From: Pomphorhynchus laevis | Taxonomy: Eukaryota > Acanthocephala > Palaeacanthocephala > Echinorhynchida > Pomphorhynchidae | DNA: 64,000 nucleotides | Assembly: GCA_012934845.2 (NCBI GenBank) | Contig: WNNJ02001991.1 | Span: 1 to 64,000, forward strand | Direction: 5' to 3' | Shown here: piece after piece, positions 23,093-35,699 of the stretch | Numbering within the stretch: position 1 is the stretch's first letter | Layout: each line of letters opens with the position of its first letter | Notes under the pieces: model-generated | Databases searched by the model: none | Told to the model about the DNA's origin: nothing | Seen by the model: only the letters and a program-made list of their open reading frames with translations | Made by a program: the position numbers and the translations under genes

Positions 23093-26000
23093 TTGCAACA
23101 GATTTTATTTTTACTATTAGCGATAGTTGTCACCCTGAAATGTTCGATTGTAAATCTAATCGAATGATGTTTATTCTTGCGATACATCTTGTACATTTGG
23201 ATTCCGTAATTTATACTTTGATGCTACATCTGCCTTGTGACACCCACCCGTGTGCCAATAAGGTTGATAATTTCTAAAATTAAAAAGTAAAATTCTTAAT
23301 TTGATTTGTTTATTTTTGGTATTACAAATTTTGATAGACCTGTAGAATAACATTCATATATAGTAAAAACTTTATCATCTAGTTTTAAATATTAAAATGT
23401 AAAATAATAGAATCTAAAAGGAAACCATTCGTATTTAAATATATGGATTTTATATCTATACTTATTTATGAATGTATTTATTGATAACTACATCTATTGA
23501 TCACACAAATACTTCGATTTTAAGACATGCATGCTATTTCAAGAAGCTATAAGAAAGAAAGTATTTGCATTTGTGGCAAAATTAGTGCTTTAGCTTAATT
23601 ATTTAAAATTTAGGCATTCCCAGTCGGGTCATACGTGGCTTTTGGGGCTACGGAGAAACTTCTAGCTGTTTACGAACACGAAATTGAATTTTTTATGTAG
23701 ATTACCAAAGTTTTGCGGTTGTAAAGATTTTAAACAAAGCAGATTGTAAAATAACTTGAAAAAACACTGTCAGACATATCATGTCTTTTAAGTATATTGC
23801 GTCAAATTAAAGATAATGTTGTCATCTGCAATATAATTAAATGCTTTATTGCTAGTAAAACATTGAAAGTAAAATACATATAACTCGATACTTCAATTAT
23901 ATTTTTAAAAGGAATAATGCATAAAAACCTTGAAACCTTGATATTCAAGTAATCGGTTTTTCTATTTATTATCTTTTGGTTGTCAAGCCGGCAATCACAT
24001 ACGAGTAGGAAAAATCGCTAAAATATTGTTTTTTTTTGTCAAAAAATATTTTATTTTGATTATTATTAAATCTATTATTTTTTCGATGATATTTTATAAA
24101 ACAAAAGTAAATTAATAAACTGATAAATTGATTAGTCGACATTTAAATTTTATTATTGATTTAATCTATTACTCCTTTGGCACTGTTTGTTTTAATTCAG
24201 TTTTTATTAAGTATTATGGATATAATACTTAATAAAAACTATAACACTTTAATAAATATAACAATTTACTTCATTAAGTCACCAAATATTAATAAAAGCG
24301 TTATTTTAATGTTGATATTAGTAACATTATTTTTATATTTGTTTTACATCGCTAATCGGCGAACAGATTTAACTTATTTTTCTAATGATGTAATCAGGAG
24401 CTAGTGAAATATAAAAATAAATTTGTTTTGCTAATCCTGCTCTAAAATTCAATAAAGTTGGTGAATTTATTAATCATTATTACTATTTTTATTAGGATAA
24501 ATTATTTGCAGTATTTTAAACCATGTTGATGTAAGAATATGCAGATCCAGTAATAAAGAGAAACCCTAATACTACAGATTATTTTTAGAAAACCATATTT
24601 CCACAATAATTATTAATCTTTAAATAAGTTGCTTTATTTCTTTTTAAGTTTCGAATTTGACATCTTCCACTTGATAAATAAGAGGCAAGTTCAAAGGATT
24701 ATGTGTTTTATAGATTTCAATTCTTTAAAATTTGATCGCAAATTCCCTATTGATGTTATCGATAATTGTGATTGTAAAACAAATGTAGTAAAATAACTTA
24801 ACTTAAGACGACGCCATTTCAATAAACTTAAGTCAGTCAGTGTCAATCGTAATTTTTTATTGTTTTATTTCATTCACTTGTAAACTTATATTAATGTGCT
24901 TTGAACATCATTTTATTGATTAATAAATGGCTTTGGTGTTGCGCTTTACGAAAACGGATATCTGTGATCATGTGTGATAGTTTTATTTTATCTTTATCTG
25001 ACCACAATCATGTTATTGATTGTGGCCAAAGTCAATAACGGCTGGTACGGGCATAGAACGGTGTGTAATTAGGTTGTCCACAATTTTCCTTTAAATTTAT
25101 GAATACACAAAGTATTAGTCTTGTGAACAACTGTTGGATACCGTAAAATATTGAAAAAATAAGTTCTGGTGGTGTTCCAACTATTGGTGGTGTTGTTCGT
25201 ATAAGAGAAAACTATAGCGAAAATTTTTCAAATTCAATTAAGTAAATGTAAAGTTAAATTAATTTATGCATTGAGTAAACCGGGCATGTTGGATTTTATT
25301 AACGTTAAGTTTGAATTGTAGGATGATTTACGACGAAGCTTAATCGATATCTAAATAAATGTTTAACCAGGTTTATTGAGGCTAAATTATTAACCTTTAT
25401 AATTAAATTATTAAGTTAATAATTATTAATTAATTATTAACCTTTCTTAAAATTAAAACAATTAAGTTTAAAAACATTTTTATTTTTTTAAACATAATAT
25501 AACATATTATGATATAATATGTCATAATATATAATAATATATCATAATATATCATATTATTGTATGATATATTAATTTATTTTTATAATTTGTATATTAA
25601 TATGAACATCTACTTGCGTATTATAGACTTATGTGCTTAAGAGTAAATATCATTATTTTATGCTCGATCGAAACAACTTACAAACAAATCTTTTATAATT
25701 ATTTTTTATAATTACTTTTATTAATGAATTAGTATCATAAAATGCCAATATAAAAGGCACCTGAAAATTTTTCTTATTGCCATGGATATGTACAGTGGAC
25801 GTATGTGAACAACAAATAACATTGTTTAGTTTATAAGATTTAATAAATTTACGTTATTTATATTAGTGTATGAATAAAAAAAATCCATTTATGTGATGGA
25901 CGCTATTTGTTTGATTTAAGTAAATATAATAAATTAGAATCCATGTTTAGCATTGATCCAAATGAATTGTGATTCAATAAAATCAGTGATTTAACATCCA

Positions 26001-26149
26001 ATACAAACGTTTTTGTAACTTATTTTGTACTTTTTGTTTCTTTATAAATATTAATTACAATACTATATAATACTTTATAATATTAATTTTATAATGCTTA
26101 CTTCTTTAATTTTGATTTTTTGCTTTTTTGTGGGTAATTTTATTGTCAT
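23093..26149. other. AT-rich spacer with one dispersed-repeat copy
   Basis: No gene is recognised. At 24360-24450 lies the third copy of the short repeat seen at 5235-5570. At about 24990-25020 there is a 9-bp hairpin ('ccacaatca' / 'tgattgtgg'). Simple 'taatatatcataatatat' repeats lie at 25490-25580. Confidence 0.5.
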
Positions 26150-27420
26150 TTAATTCGTTTTATTTTTAAATGTAAGGAATTTATAGATTAACCAGGTTGT
26201 AGCACATTTTCAAAGAGTAAAATGTACAAACCTTTTTAAAATTAAGAACAAAAACAAATTTAATAAATTTCGATACGTTTACGAAATATCGTTCCTGCGA
26301 TAATGTGGCTTAATATTGTAATAATACGTTTCGACCGTTTCGAGGATTCGCTTTATGACTGTTCCTGTGTTACAAACGTCGTTGTTTCTGCCAATATGTA
26401 AATTAACCTGTCCTTTCCACAAAGGATTGTTGTATTCCAGGAATCACTCTTTTAAAGCACATGTTGCAAAACGATCAAACTACGAAATTTTGCACAAATC
26501 AAAGTAAATCAATTAATTGCTTATTAATTACATATTAATGATAAATAACTTATTAATAAACGTTTCGATCGTTTTCTAGTTATTACTTGGAAATGACTAA
26601 TTCCATAAATACTTTGCTTAATTTTATTTAGATATAATAATTAGCGTAAAAGGGAAATAGTAAGATTCTTATCTACATGAAATCATTAATTCGATATTTT
26701 AATAGTTGCTGCTATCAAAATAAATAATTTAGAATAGTTTCTTAATATTCCATGTGCATCCTCCATTGTTGATTTGTTTAATCATTAGATACGGACAATC
26801 GGCACAGGCAACTCAAGAACTTTAGTTCTACTAATGCTAATTGGATTTCTGAATTTATTGCTAAAAATCCAAAAGAATGTGTTATAATGACCTTACTGTA
26901 CAGGACAATTTTATAAAACAATAAAAGCGACAATAATTAAAATTGTCCGGACTATAAAACTTAAAATATACAAACTCAAAAAATCAATATAATTATGCTG
27001 ATATTTAATAAATTTCGATACGTTAATGAAATATTGTTCATGCGATCATGTGGATTCGTCACCCGTAAGTGATACCATTATTTTTTTAACTAATCTATCA
27101 AGTGTAATATTGCAAATAAAATCATAAAAAATTTAATTAAAATAATATTTGTAATATAATTATATATGACAATTTAATACTTAGATATTTTGTGCTTAAA
27201 GAAAGATAACGTTTTCCAAACCGATGTTTATCATGAAATAGGAACATAATCCGTTGTTTCAAGATAATGTTTTAATATACTCCGTAAACGGCTTATATTT
27301 GCAGCACATTTTCAAAGAGCAGAATCTATTAATTCCAAACCTTATATAAACTCAAGAACAACACATTTACTTTCCAATACAATAGAAGCTTTCCTAATCG
27401 CGCTGTTAGAATGTCCGAAT
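26149..27420. repeat. Cluster of diverged direct repeats
   Basis: Several blocks recur in order with divergence. 'aataaatttcgatacgtt' with 'tgcgat(a/c)atgtgg' is at about 26262-26312 and 27006-27055. 'agcacattttcaaagag' is at about 26201 and 27304. 'tttaattcgctttattttt'-type strings recur near 26150, 28420 and 31190. This indicates an old non-coding repeat family of several hundred bp. Termini are not resolvable. Confidence 0.45.
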
Positions 27421-27550
27421 GTTTCGTTTAGAAAGAGAGTATGGACCTCAAAAACAAAACTTGTTTTTAGGTATTCGCTTTGTTGGAAACAAATTTAATA
27501 ATAAAACTTGAAAATATATACTAGTCACATAATCTTCTTTTATTTCGAAT

Positions 27551-27780
27551 ATATAGTTTTACAGGAACAAAGAAGAGAATAATTTCTCTTTATTTGACAA
27601 AATTCAATATTTCGATAGCTCCTGCTATCATCAGAATTACAATAAAATAATTTATTTTATCTTTAATAATTTATTTAGTTTATTTTATTGTAATCCTGAT
27701 GATAGCAGGAGCTATCGAAATATTGAATTTTGTCAAATAAAGGAAAATTATTTTATTCTGTGTTCCTGTAAAACTATATA
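27551..27780. repeat. Foldback element, about 100-bp arms, hammerhead-like motif
   Basis: 27551-27650 and 27680-27780 are reverse complements with few mismatches, separated by about 30 bp of AT-rich loop. Read on the plus strand, the right arm has CTGATGA (27696-27702), a small TAGC/GCTA stem and GAAA (27717-27720), followed 11 bases later by GTC. This is the order of a hammerhead ribozyme, with weak stems I and III. Such motifs are known in Penelope-like terminal regions. Confidence 0.8.
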
Positions 27781-27984
27781 ATAATAAAACTATGCGCTTT
27801 GTAAGAAAATACAATGTTTGATTTTAAACGAAGATTTGCAAAACAATTAATTACTCAATCAAATAGTTTGTTTGAATTGCAAATAGTTTATTTTGCAAAA
27901 ATAAAAACAGAAAATAACTCTTGATCTGGAAAACAGATCAAGGGTTAACAACATAAATTTAATCTAGAAATATACATTTCTTAT

Positions 27985-28300
27985 AGGTGGCGAGAGCGGC
28001 CGAGAATCGGAAGCTGGACAAATACAGGGACATTAATGCGTTCCAATACACTTTTGTCTCATTGGCGATCGAGACAATAGGTGCAGCCGGCCCGATTACG
28101 TCCAGCGTCCTGGAATCTCTAGGAAGAAGCTAATTGCCGCTACAGGCGATAGGATAGCCGCGAGATTTCTCTCACAGAGATTGAGCTGTGCGGTGCAACG
28201 AGGCAACGCGGCCTGTCTTTTGGAGATCGCCCAGATGATTGCAGAAAATTATCAATCTGATCTTCGTCATGATTACCCATTTATAAACTCATTGTAATAA
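27985..28300 (+). pseudogene. GC-rich fragment of a retroelement ORF C-terminus (fossil)
   Basis: Plus-strand translation gives 'ENRKLDKYRDINAFQYTFV', 'AIETIGAAGP', then 'LSQRLSCAVQRGNAACLLE' and a stop near 28297. This matches my memory of the conserved C-terminal 'KY..L....FVP.A.ETLG' / 'QRLS.AVQRGNA' tail of RT-bearing metazoan repeat proteins, possibly the same broad group as the fossil at 8.4 kb. G+C content is near half, sharply above the surroundings. It is broken, at least once, and nothing upstream of this tail remains. Confidence 0.65.
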
Positions 28301-29395
28301 TTGTGTATTTTAATACTTATGTCAAGTTAAAATAAAATAAGTCTTATAGTGCTATTGATATTTCTGAAACTATATGCGATATCATAATAAAACTATCTGT
28401 TTTGTCTAAAATTTATTTTTATTTAATTCGCTGCTTTATTTTTAAATGGAACAAATTTAAAAATTAAACTGATCACAATCTACAATTAAATTATCAGCAC
28501 TTACATTTTATTAATAAATTATATCGTTTTTATAAAAAATAATATTTTCCTTGTTCATTTTGTTAAATGAGCGAACATTTAACGAGCTTGCAGTGTCTTC
28601 AATCATTTCTATCTTCCCTGAAAATGTCGCAGCTGCTGACGATGTTGAATATTAATTTTGGAACAGAATAAAGTAATGAGAATAAAGTTTATTAAAATTA
28701 ATTTCACGTTCTATATAATTTTACCCTAAAAATGTTTAATTACCCCGACCATTTCAGTAGCTATTTATGAAAATTCAAAATTTTAATCCATAAAATTAAT
28801 TTGAAATAAAATTTTAAAATTAATATAATTAATAAAATTGTTGATTGTTCTAATTTTACTACTAATCTTCGAATTTTATATAATTAATAATTCAAATTAA
28901 CACTTTATAATATATCTTTTTGATTTAAATTAATATTTAATCTACATGTTTTAAAATTAGTAATTTTTTGATTATTTGTTACAATAATTTCTTTTAATAT
29001 CAATTTTAAATAATGACTTTATTAAAAATGGTTTCAAATTATAAATGCTTTTGTCCTGAATTAGTTGATGCGCCTTAAGAGAAATAATTGTTATTTTTTA
29101 TTCCTATGTCGATTTTACGATCGATGAGTTTCTACCTAAAAAAGAGATTTTCTTATCGACCACTGATCTTCTTTTAATCTTAATGTTTCGAAATATTGAT
29201 GATATACGTCATTTTACTCTATATAATAACATTATTATTATCATTATTATAATGATATTATAATATTATTAAATACTTATTAACATCAATAACTATTTAT
29301 TATATTATCTAACAAAAATTCAACAATCAAGTAAATATTAATATGGATAAGTTGAATTAATAAAACTTAAAATATTTTGATTAATCAAAATTATT
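28301..29395. other. AT-rich spacer
   Basis: No gene is recognised. A segment at about 28990-29090 ('gtttcaaattataaatg', 'agttgatgcgcctta') recurs diverged at about 31010-31055. Confidence 0.45.
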
Positions 29396-30830
29396 TGAAA
29401 GTAAGGACATCTTACTTAGACAAATAAAATGTGTTTCAATAGAAGGCACTTGCAGCCCAATTATAGGTGACTTATTTTTAAGCTTTATAGAATATGAATT
29501 TGTTCATAACTGTGTAAAAAATAAATCTAAATTATAAAAAGATATGAATTATATGTTTCGATATATTGATGATATATGTGTATTTAATTCTAGCAATTTT
29601 TATTCAATAAGTAAACAAATTTATCCAGGTACCTTATTCTTAATAAAACCAATATTAATGATAAAGAAAGTATATATCTAGATATGAACATTAAATTAAC
29701 ATCAATTAAAACTACTATAACTTATATCTTAAAGATGACATTTAAATTTACAAGAAACATCTTTTTGCATGATCATTCATGCATACCATATAATATAAAA
29801 TATAATACATTAAATAATGAATTTTAAGAATTGCCATTATATGTAATGATATTGGCTTTCTTAAAAATCATTTAAATAATTTAACAGATGCACATTTTAA
29901 AAAATAAATTAAAATTATTTAAAAATAGGGACATCTATGTCTAGACAAAAGGTGTTTTTATGGGAGGTAATATTAGCCCAATTATACATGACTTACTTCA
30001 ACTGTGTAAAAAATAAATCTAAATTATATAAAAATATGAAATATATGTTTCGATACATTAATGATATATGTATTTAACTCTAACAATTTTTATTCAATAA
30101 GTGAACAAATTTATTCAGGTATCCTTATTCTTAATAAAATCAATATTGATGACATTCCGAATTTTAATATTTGTGGACATTCCGGCTTTTAATACATAAT
30201 TCATAAAGACATAATTCATAAAGATATGAAATATATAATTCGATACATTGATGATATATGTGTATTAAACTCTAATAATTTTTATTCAATAAGCGAACAA
30301 ATTTATCCAAGTAGCCATATTCTTAATAAAACTTATTTTGATAATAGACATTGTATATATAGGTACGAACATTAAATTAATATCAATTAAATATTGATGT
30401 TATATTATTTATATGATATAAATAATATTGATGTCACAAAATACTGATGATGAATAAAAGTGATTTTTATTTAAATCATATTTTATTTAAATTTTAATTA
30501 ACATTTATTAAAACTATTATTGATTTATATCGTAAGGATGAAGTTTAAATCTATAATAAACATATTTTTGCACCATATAATATAAAATATAATACATTAT
30601 TCGATATATTGATGATATATGTGTATTTAATTTTAATAACTTTAATTCACTTAGTGAACAAATTTATCCAGGTAGCCTCATTCTTAATAAAACCAATATT
30701 AATGATAAAGAACTTATATAACTAGAAATAAACTTTAAATTGACATAAATTAAAACTGCTTTTAATTTATATCGTAAAGACGACATATTTAAATTTACAA
30801 GAAACATTTTTTACTTCGATTTTACGATCA
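29396..30830 (+). pseudogene. Run of truncated Naiad-like PLE RT fragments
   Basis: At least four plus-strand pieces of the RT 3' half occur head to tail: about 29400-29930, 29930-30160, 30190-30400 and 30590-30810. Each has recognisable 'ttcgatacattgatgatata' (catalytic YIDD) or 'ttttattcaataagtgaaca' text and then decays. They are more diverged from one another than the copies near 38-42 kb, so they represent older insertions. Confidence 0.7.
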
Positions 30831-31320
30831 ATATTTCTACATTAAATAATATATTATTTTACTCAAATTAAAATTAACTTTCTTGTAAACTTTAGCAATG
30901 AGGCTTGTTTTGCATATGAGCATGTTAATATGAAACTCGCAACAATACGTACGACACTGAATTTAAATATGCTGTTTTTAAAAGATTGAATAAAATTATT
31001 CAATTAAAAAAGTTTCAAATTATAAATGGTTGTATCCTTAATAAGTTGATGTGCATTAATTTATATTATTGTATCATTAATTTATATCATTAATTTAATA
31101 TTATTTTAGTTTAAATTTTAATTCTTAATTTAAATTTTGTACTGTATTTTCATTTTTTGTTGTCAGCATAATTATTTTTGTTCTTTAATTCGCTTTATTT
31201 TCAAATGAATTTTCAAATAAACCAGATTAATTTACATGACTTTAATGAAAAAAAAACTATTTTATATCTAAATTATATCCTTTCTTATAAAATCTAAATT
31301 TTAATCTTTTCAGAGTAAGA
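30831..31320. other. AT-rich spacer with diverged repeat block
   Basis: It contains the second copy of the block mentioned at 28990-29090 and one of the 'tttaattcgctttatttt' strings. No gene is recognised. Confidence 0.4.
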
Positions 31321-31326
31321 GTATGA

Positions 31327-31462
31327 GTGATATAAAGAGTATGAGTAATCAATATGAAATTTGTTAATGGCATATCTTTACTCATAGAACCAGAGTGATA
31401 TAAAGATTATGAGTAATCAATATGAAATTTGTCAATGGCATATCTTTACTCATAGAACCATT
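31327..31462. repeat. 68-bp tandem duplication
   Basis: A unit with 'agtgatataaagagtatgag' then 'aatcaatatgaaatttgt' and 'atctttactcatagaacca' occurs twice back to back (about 31327-31394 and 31395-31462) with only a few differences. It sits directly upstream of a hammerhead-like segment. Confidence 0.85.
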
Positions 31463-31536
31463 CTGAGAAGAAATTTGGGAAATAATGTGTTTCAAATAGT
31501 AAAAAATAAATATATATTCTTCTATGCATCCAGCAG

Positions 31537-31597
31537 TGCGAGGGAACTGGTACTGATGAGTTGTAGTAATGACGAAACGGCATTTGTCATTCTTTCG
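31537..31597 (+). ncRNA. Candidate hammerhead ribozyme, canonical order
   Basis: Hammerhead parts occur in normal order. Outer stem strand GCGAGGGAA (31537-31545) precedes CTGATGA (31552-31558). Stem II GTTGT/ATGAC (31559-31563 with 31568-31572, loop AGTA) follows, then GAAA (31573-31576), a two-pair stem III around a 7-base loop, and the cleavage triplet GTC (31585-31587). The outer strand TTCTTTCGC (31589-31597) pairs nine bases with the first strand, including two G-U pairs. The very short stem III is typical of Penelope-type hammerheads. A weakness is six unpaired bases between stem I and CTGATGA, so activity is uncertain. Confidence 0.4.
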
Positions 31598-31699
31598 CGT
31601 CGGGCTTATATGATTACTGAAAAATTCACACTGAATGGTATCATCATTTGAGATATAAATATAATATAAATATAGCATCATAGAATATGAATTTGTTCA

Positions 31700-32260
31700 T
31701 AATTGTGTAATCAAGAATATACAAATTTAGATTTAGCTGATATTAAAGATGCAGTAGAAAAATTAATTAATCTTATATTCGGAGAAAGATATACATATAT
31801 ATGTTATAATAACTATAATGCCTATCTAACAAAAATTAAAGCATCAAGTAAATATAAATATATGGATAAAATTGAATTATTAAAATCCTCAAATATTTTA
31901 ATAAATCAAAATTATTTAAAGGTAGGGACATCTATATTTAGACAAATAAAAGGTGTTCCAGTTGGAGGTAATAGTTTCCCAATTATAGCTGATTTATATT
32001 TAAGCTTTATAGAATATGAATTTGTTCATAACTGTTTAAAAAATAAATCTAAATTATATAAAGATATGAAATATATGTTTCGATATATTGATGTGTGTAT
32101 TAAACTTTAACAATTTTTATTCAATAAGCGAACAAATTTATCCAGGTAGATTTATTAATAATAAAACTAATATTTATGATAAAAAAGGTATATATCTAGA
32201 TATGAACATTAAATTAACATCAATTAAAACTACTTTTAATTTATTTCGAAAAAATTGAAT
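31700..32260 (+). pseudogene. Naiad-like PLE RT fragment
   Basis: A 135-codon open stretch (to 32110) carries 'YTNLDLADIKDAVEKLINLI', 'GTSIFRQIKGVPVGGN' and 'FRYIDV'. The catalytic box has lost the second aspartate (YIDV for YIDD) before the frame stops. It is clearly the RT palm region of the family whose fuller copy lies at 40640-42316, but about a fifth of residues differ, so this is an older copy. Confidence 0.85.
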
Positions 32261-32439
32261 ATATAAATTTATATCGTTCATTATCGTTTATTATTTATAA
32301 TTATTTATCTTTATTTTTGATTTATATATTATCATTAGTCAATTCAAGAAAAAATTGACTTTATTTTAAATTTTAACTTGATATAAATTGTATAAAATAT
32401 TATATAATTATTTATTATTTATCTTTATTTCTATTTATA

Positions 32440-33610
32440 TAGTATAAAATACGTAGATCTAGTTAACTGATCAAAATTGTTCTACTGACATGTTATTATT
32501 GACCTGTGGAATTTGTTTTCCCGGTAATATAACATCTGCTGAAATACTGAAAATATGTATTCTTGATACGATTATTTTACTGCTAATTATCAATCAAACT
32601 TGATGATTTTTTCTTTTTCCTATAATTTTACAAATACTGAATTTTAGAAATACTGAAACTATGTATTAATACGACATTATTTTGCTGCTTATTTTTAAGC
32701 AAATTTGATGAATTTTTGTTTTTTATATTTCTTATAAATGAGAAGTAAATCAACAAAATATTATTAAAATATAAAATTTACAATATACAAATCAAGAAAA
32801 CTATTTATGGATAATATAAATAATATACTTTGTATTAGAATACGATATTAGATAATCAAATTGAAAATCAAAGTGAAAATCTATATTCTGATAAATCGTC
32901 TATTATTTATTAGTTAATTCATAAAATTGATTTTTATTTTAAATTTAAATTTTCAATTTTAACCTTATAAATAATAAAATATTGATAAAATTTAGTTATA
33001 AACTTAATAGTGATAATTATAATATAATATGATGATTATAATATAATTGATGAATTTTATTTCTATTTCTTATATTATATTTTTTATATTATTAAAATAT
33101 TAAATTTACAATATATAAATCAACAAAATATTATTAAAAATTTATTTAAAAATAATGAGATTTTATGAATCAACAATTTGTAATGATATTAGCTTTCATT
33201 AAAATCATTAAAATAATTTAATAGTTGACGTATTTTAAACTAAGTTACTATCAAAATACCATCAGCAGAAAATAGTAAAATATATATCAACACAATAATA
33301 TTAAAAATAAATTTAAATTTAAATAAATTAGCGGGATATTTTTATGGATAATAAATAATGATAATAATGATTATTTATAAATGATTATATATTATTATAT
33401 ATTATTATATATTTAAATTATATATATTATATATCAAGGTTAACCTCTGTCAGAAATACTGAAAATATGTATTCTTGATACGACTATTTTTATGCTAATT
33501 TTCCAGCAAGTTTGATGATATTTTATTTTTCTTATAATGTAGAATTATACATCAACAAAATATTATTGAAATATTAAATTTACAATATACAAATCAACAA
33601 TCTAATCCAA
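32440..33610 (+). repeat. Stacked Naiad-like terminal-repeat fragments
   Basis: Three or more partial plus-strand terminal repeats follow one another. Distal text ('gttattattgacctgtgg', 'ttttcccggtaatataac', 'gaaatactgaaaatatgtat') is at about 32490-32570, with repeats at about 32630-32670 and 33450-33490. The proximal 'tactttgtattagaata' is at about 32828. RT tail scraps lie at 33140-33330. No frame is open. Confidence 0.6.
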
Positions 33611-33942
33611 CTTACTAATACGTATGATTGTTTTTATATTAAAAATAGCAATTAAAAACACACGGTTTCCATAGTTTTCATCAAATAGTTGGAAAAGTTG
33701 TAGCTGTTTATTACAAAAACATCTGGAAATTGATGAGTACAGAATGTATTTTTTCAAAAAAAAATAGAAAGAGGTATATTACTATAAATATAGTATCGTA
33801 TACGCAGTCGTGTTAGCTGCTAATAAATAGGATTTGCTACCAATTTGTTTATTTTAACTTTCTTAATATTTTAATATTAATAACATTAAATAATATTTAA
33901 ACACATTTAAGTGTTTAAATATGAAAACATCGATAATTTGAA

Positions 33943-34019
33943 ATTAGTGGCCGGATTGCATTAAGCTATTAATGTAATCCGGCCACTAATAATTGCAACT
34001 GATAAAGTCAGTTGCAATT
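33943..34019. repeat. Two consecutive hairpins
   Basis: A 15-bp perfect arm (33943-33957 with 33976-33990, extendable by about five pairs) contains 'gtggccggatt'. The next hairpin begins immediately: 12 perfect pairs at 33991-34002 with 34008-34019. The doublet architecture resembles 23003-23092, although the sequences differ. Confidence 0.8.
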
Positions 34020-34229
34020 AAAACGGAAAATTTAAAGGTTGTCGGATTAATTTAAATTAATAATTAAGAGCTGCATTGAAATTTTTGGAATTAAAATTTT
34101 GATAAAACACAATAGTTAGACGACATCCTTCTTTTGTATTATCTCGGAAATATTCTCTTCATCCGTGTTTTAAATTTGCTATTTATACATTTTCAGTGTA
34201 CCTCTTGATTTTCTCTATACAGCAAGTTT

Positions 34230-34730
34230 TGGAAATTGCTGTATAAAGGATTATGGACCGAAACCTGATATTATAGCAGTTCCTCCTGATGACCACTAAT
34301 CCTTATTGTGATACATCGTCTATTATTTATTAGTCAATTCATATAAATTGACTTTTATTTTAAATTTCAATCTTAAATTTTAACTTGATATAAGTTATGA
34401 AATATTATATCAGATAACTCAGTTATCTGATTTGTTCTACTGACAAGTTATTATTGACCTGTAGACATTGTTTTCCTAATAATATAACGTCTGTCAAAAA
34501 TACTGAAACTATGTATTATTGATACGACATTATTTTTATTTTAATTTTCAAACAACTTTGATGAATTTTATTTCTATTTCTTATAACGAAGTATAAATCA
34601 GCAAGATATTATTAAAATTTTGAATTTACAATATATAAATCAACAAAATATTATTAAAAATTTATTTAAACTCTTAAGCGAAAATTTTATGGATGAATAA
34701 TATATTATATACTTTATAATATAGTATAAT
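34230..34730 (+). repeat. Naiad-like terminal repeat (copy E)
   Basis: This copy has the diagnostic 'ggaccgaaacctgata', 'atagcagttcctcctgatga' and 'gatacatcgtctattattta' strings, then distal text to about 34520. It lacks the upstream GGCCCC/CTGCTATG part, so it is truncated on the left. Confidence 0.75.
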
Positions 34731-34739
34731 ATAATAATA

Positions 34740-35175
34740 CTTTATAATATAATTTTTATTCAATTAGTGAGCACATTTATCCAGAAAGCCTTATTCTTAA
34801 CAAAACCAATATTAATGATAAAGAAGGTGTATATCCAGATATGAACATTAAATTAACATTAACTAAAACTACTATTAATTTATATCGTAAAGATGACATA
34901 TTTAAATTTACAAGATATATATTTTTGCATGAGCATTCATGCATACCACATAATATAAAATATAATACATTAAATAATGAAATTTTAAGAATTGCAACAA
35001 TATGTAATGATATTGGCTTTCTTTAAAATCATTTAAATAATTTAATAGACGCACATTTTAAACTAGGTTACTATAAAAATAACATCAAGCAGAAAATAGT
35101 AAAATATATAAATCAACACATTAATATTAAAAATAAGTTTAAACTCTTAAGTGGCAAATTTTTATGGATGGATAA
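34740..35175 (+). pseudogene. Naiad-like PLE, RT C-terminal remnant
   Basis: Nucleotides from 34745 match 41885-42316 almost base for base ('gtgagcacatttatccagaa' and on). An open frame at 34841-35026 reproduces the residues from 'NIKLTLTKTTINLYRKDD' through 'CNDIGFL', where a stop replaces the Gln codon of the full copy. High identity indicates a recent truncated insertion. Confidence 0.85.
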
Positions 35176-35640
35176 TAAATAATATACTTTGTATTAGAAT
35201 ATAATACTAGATAATCAAATTTGATCAGAGGAAATACGTCATTAGCACGTGTTTCGATGAATAAGAGCCGCGACATGATAACATAACAGTTCTTCCTGAT
35301 GACCTCAAATCCTTATTATGATATATCGTATATTGTTTATTAGTCAATTTATAAAATTGATTAATAAATATTATTAGTCAATTTATAAAATTGATTAATA
35401 AATATTATTAGTCAATTTATTTCAATTTTAACTTGATGTAAATTATAAAAATTGTTATGCAGCAATTATTAATAATCTATAAATGTTATTGAATTTAGTC
35501 TGTTTTTTATTAGAAACGTGAACGTAGAAAACTAATTCTACTTATTAATCAATTCACAAAAACTAGATTTTCTTTTAAATTACAAATTTAAATTTAAATT
35601 TTAAATAAATTATATTATAAATTATATATTAATTACTTGA
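35160..35640 (+). repeat. Naiad-like terminal repeat (copy F), diverged
   Basis: It follows directly on the RT end. It keeps 'aaatacgtcattagcacg', a mutated 'agccgcgacatgataacata' and 'cttcctgatgacctcaaatc'. It also contains a threefold tandem 'ttagtcaatttataaaattgattaataaatatta' at about 35338-35415. Confidence 0.7.
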
Positions 35641-35699
35641 TAAAAAAATAAAATAATAAAATCTTATTGCAATTATTTGTTATTTTTACTTTTTAAATT

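Noticed and set aside
24177-24404. 75-codon hydrophobic ORF
   Set aside because: It is rich in Leu/Ile/Phe as expected from AT-rich DNA, and its 3' end overlaps a dispersed repeat.
34841-35026. 61-codon ORF as an independent small gene
   Set aside because: It is a truncated copy of the RT C-terminus of the full element at 40640-42316.
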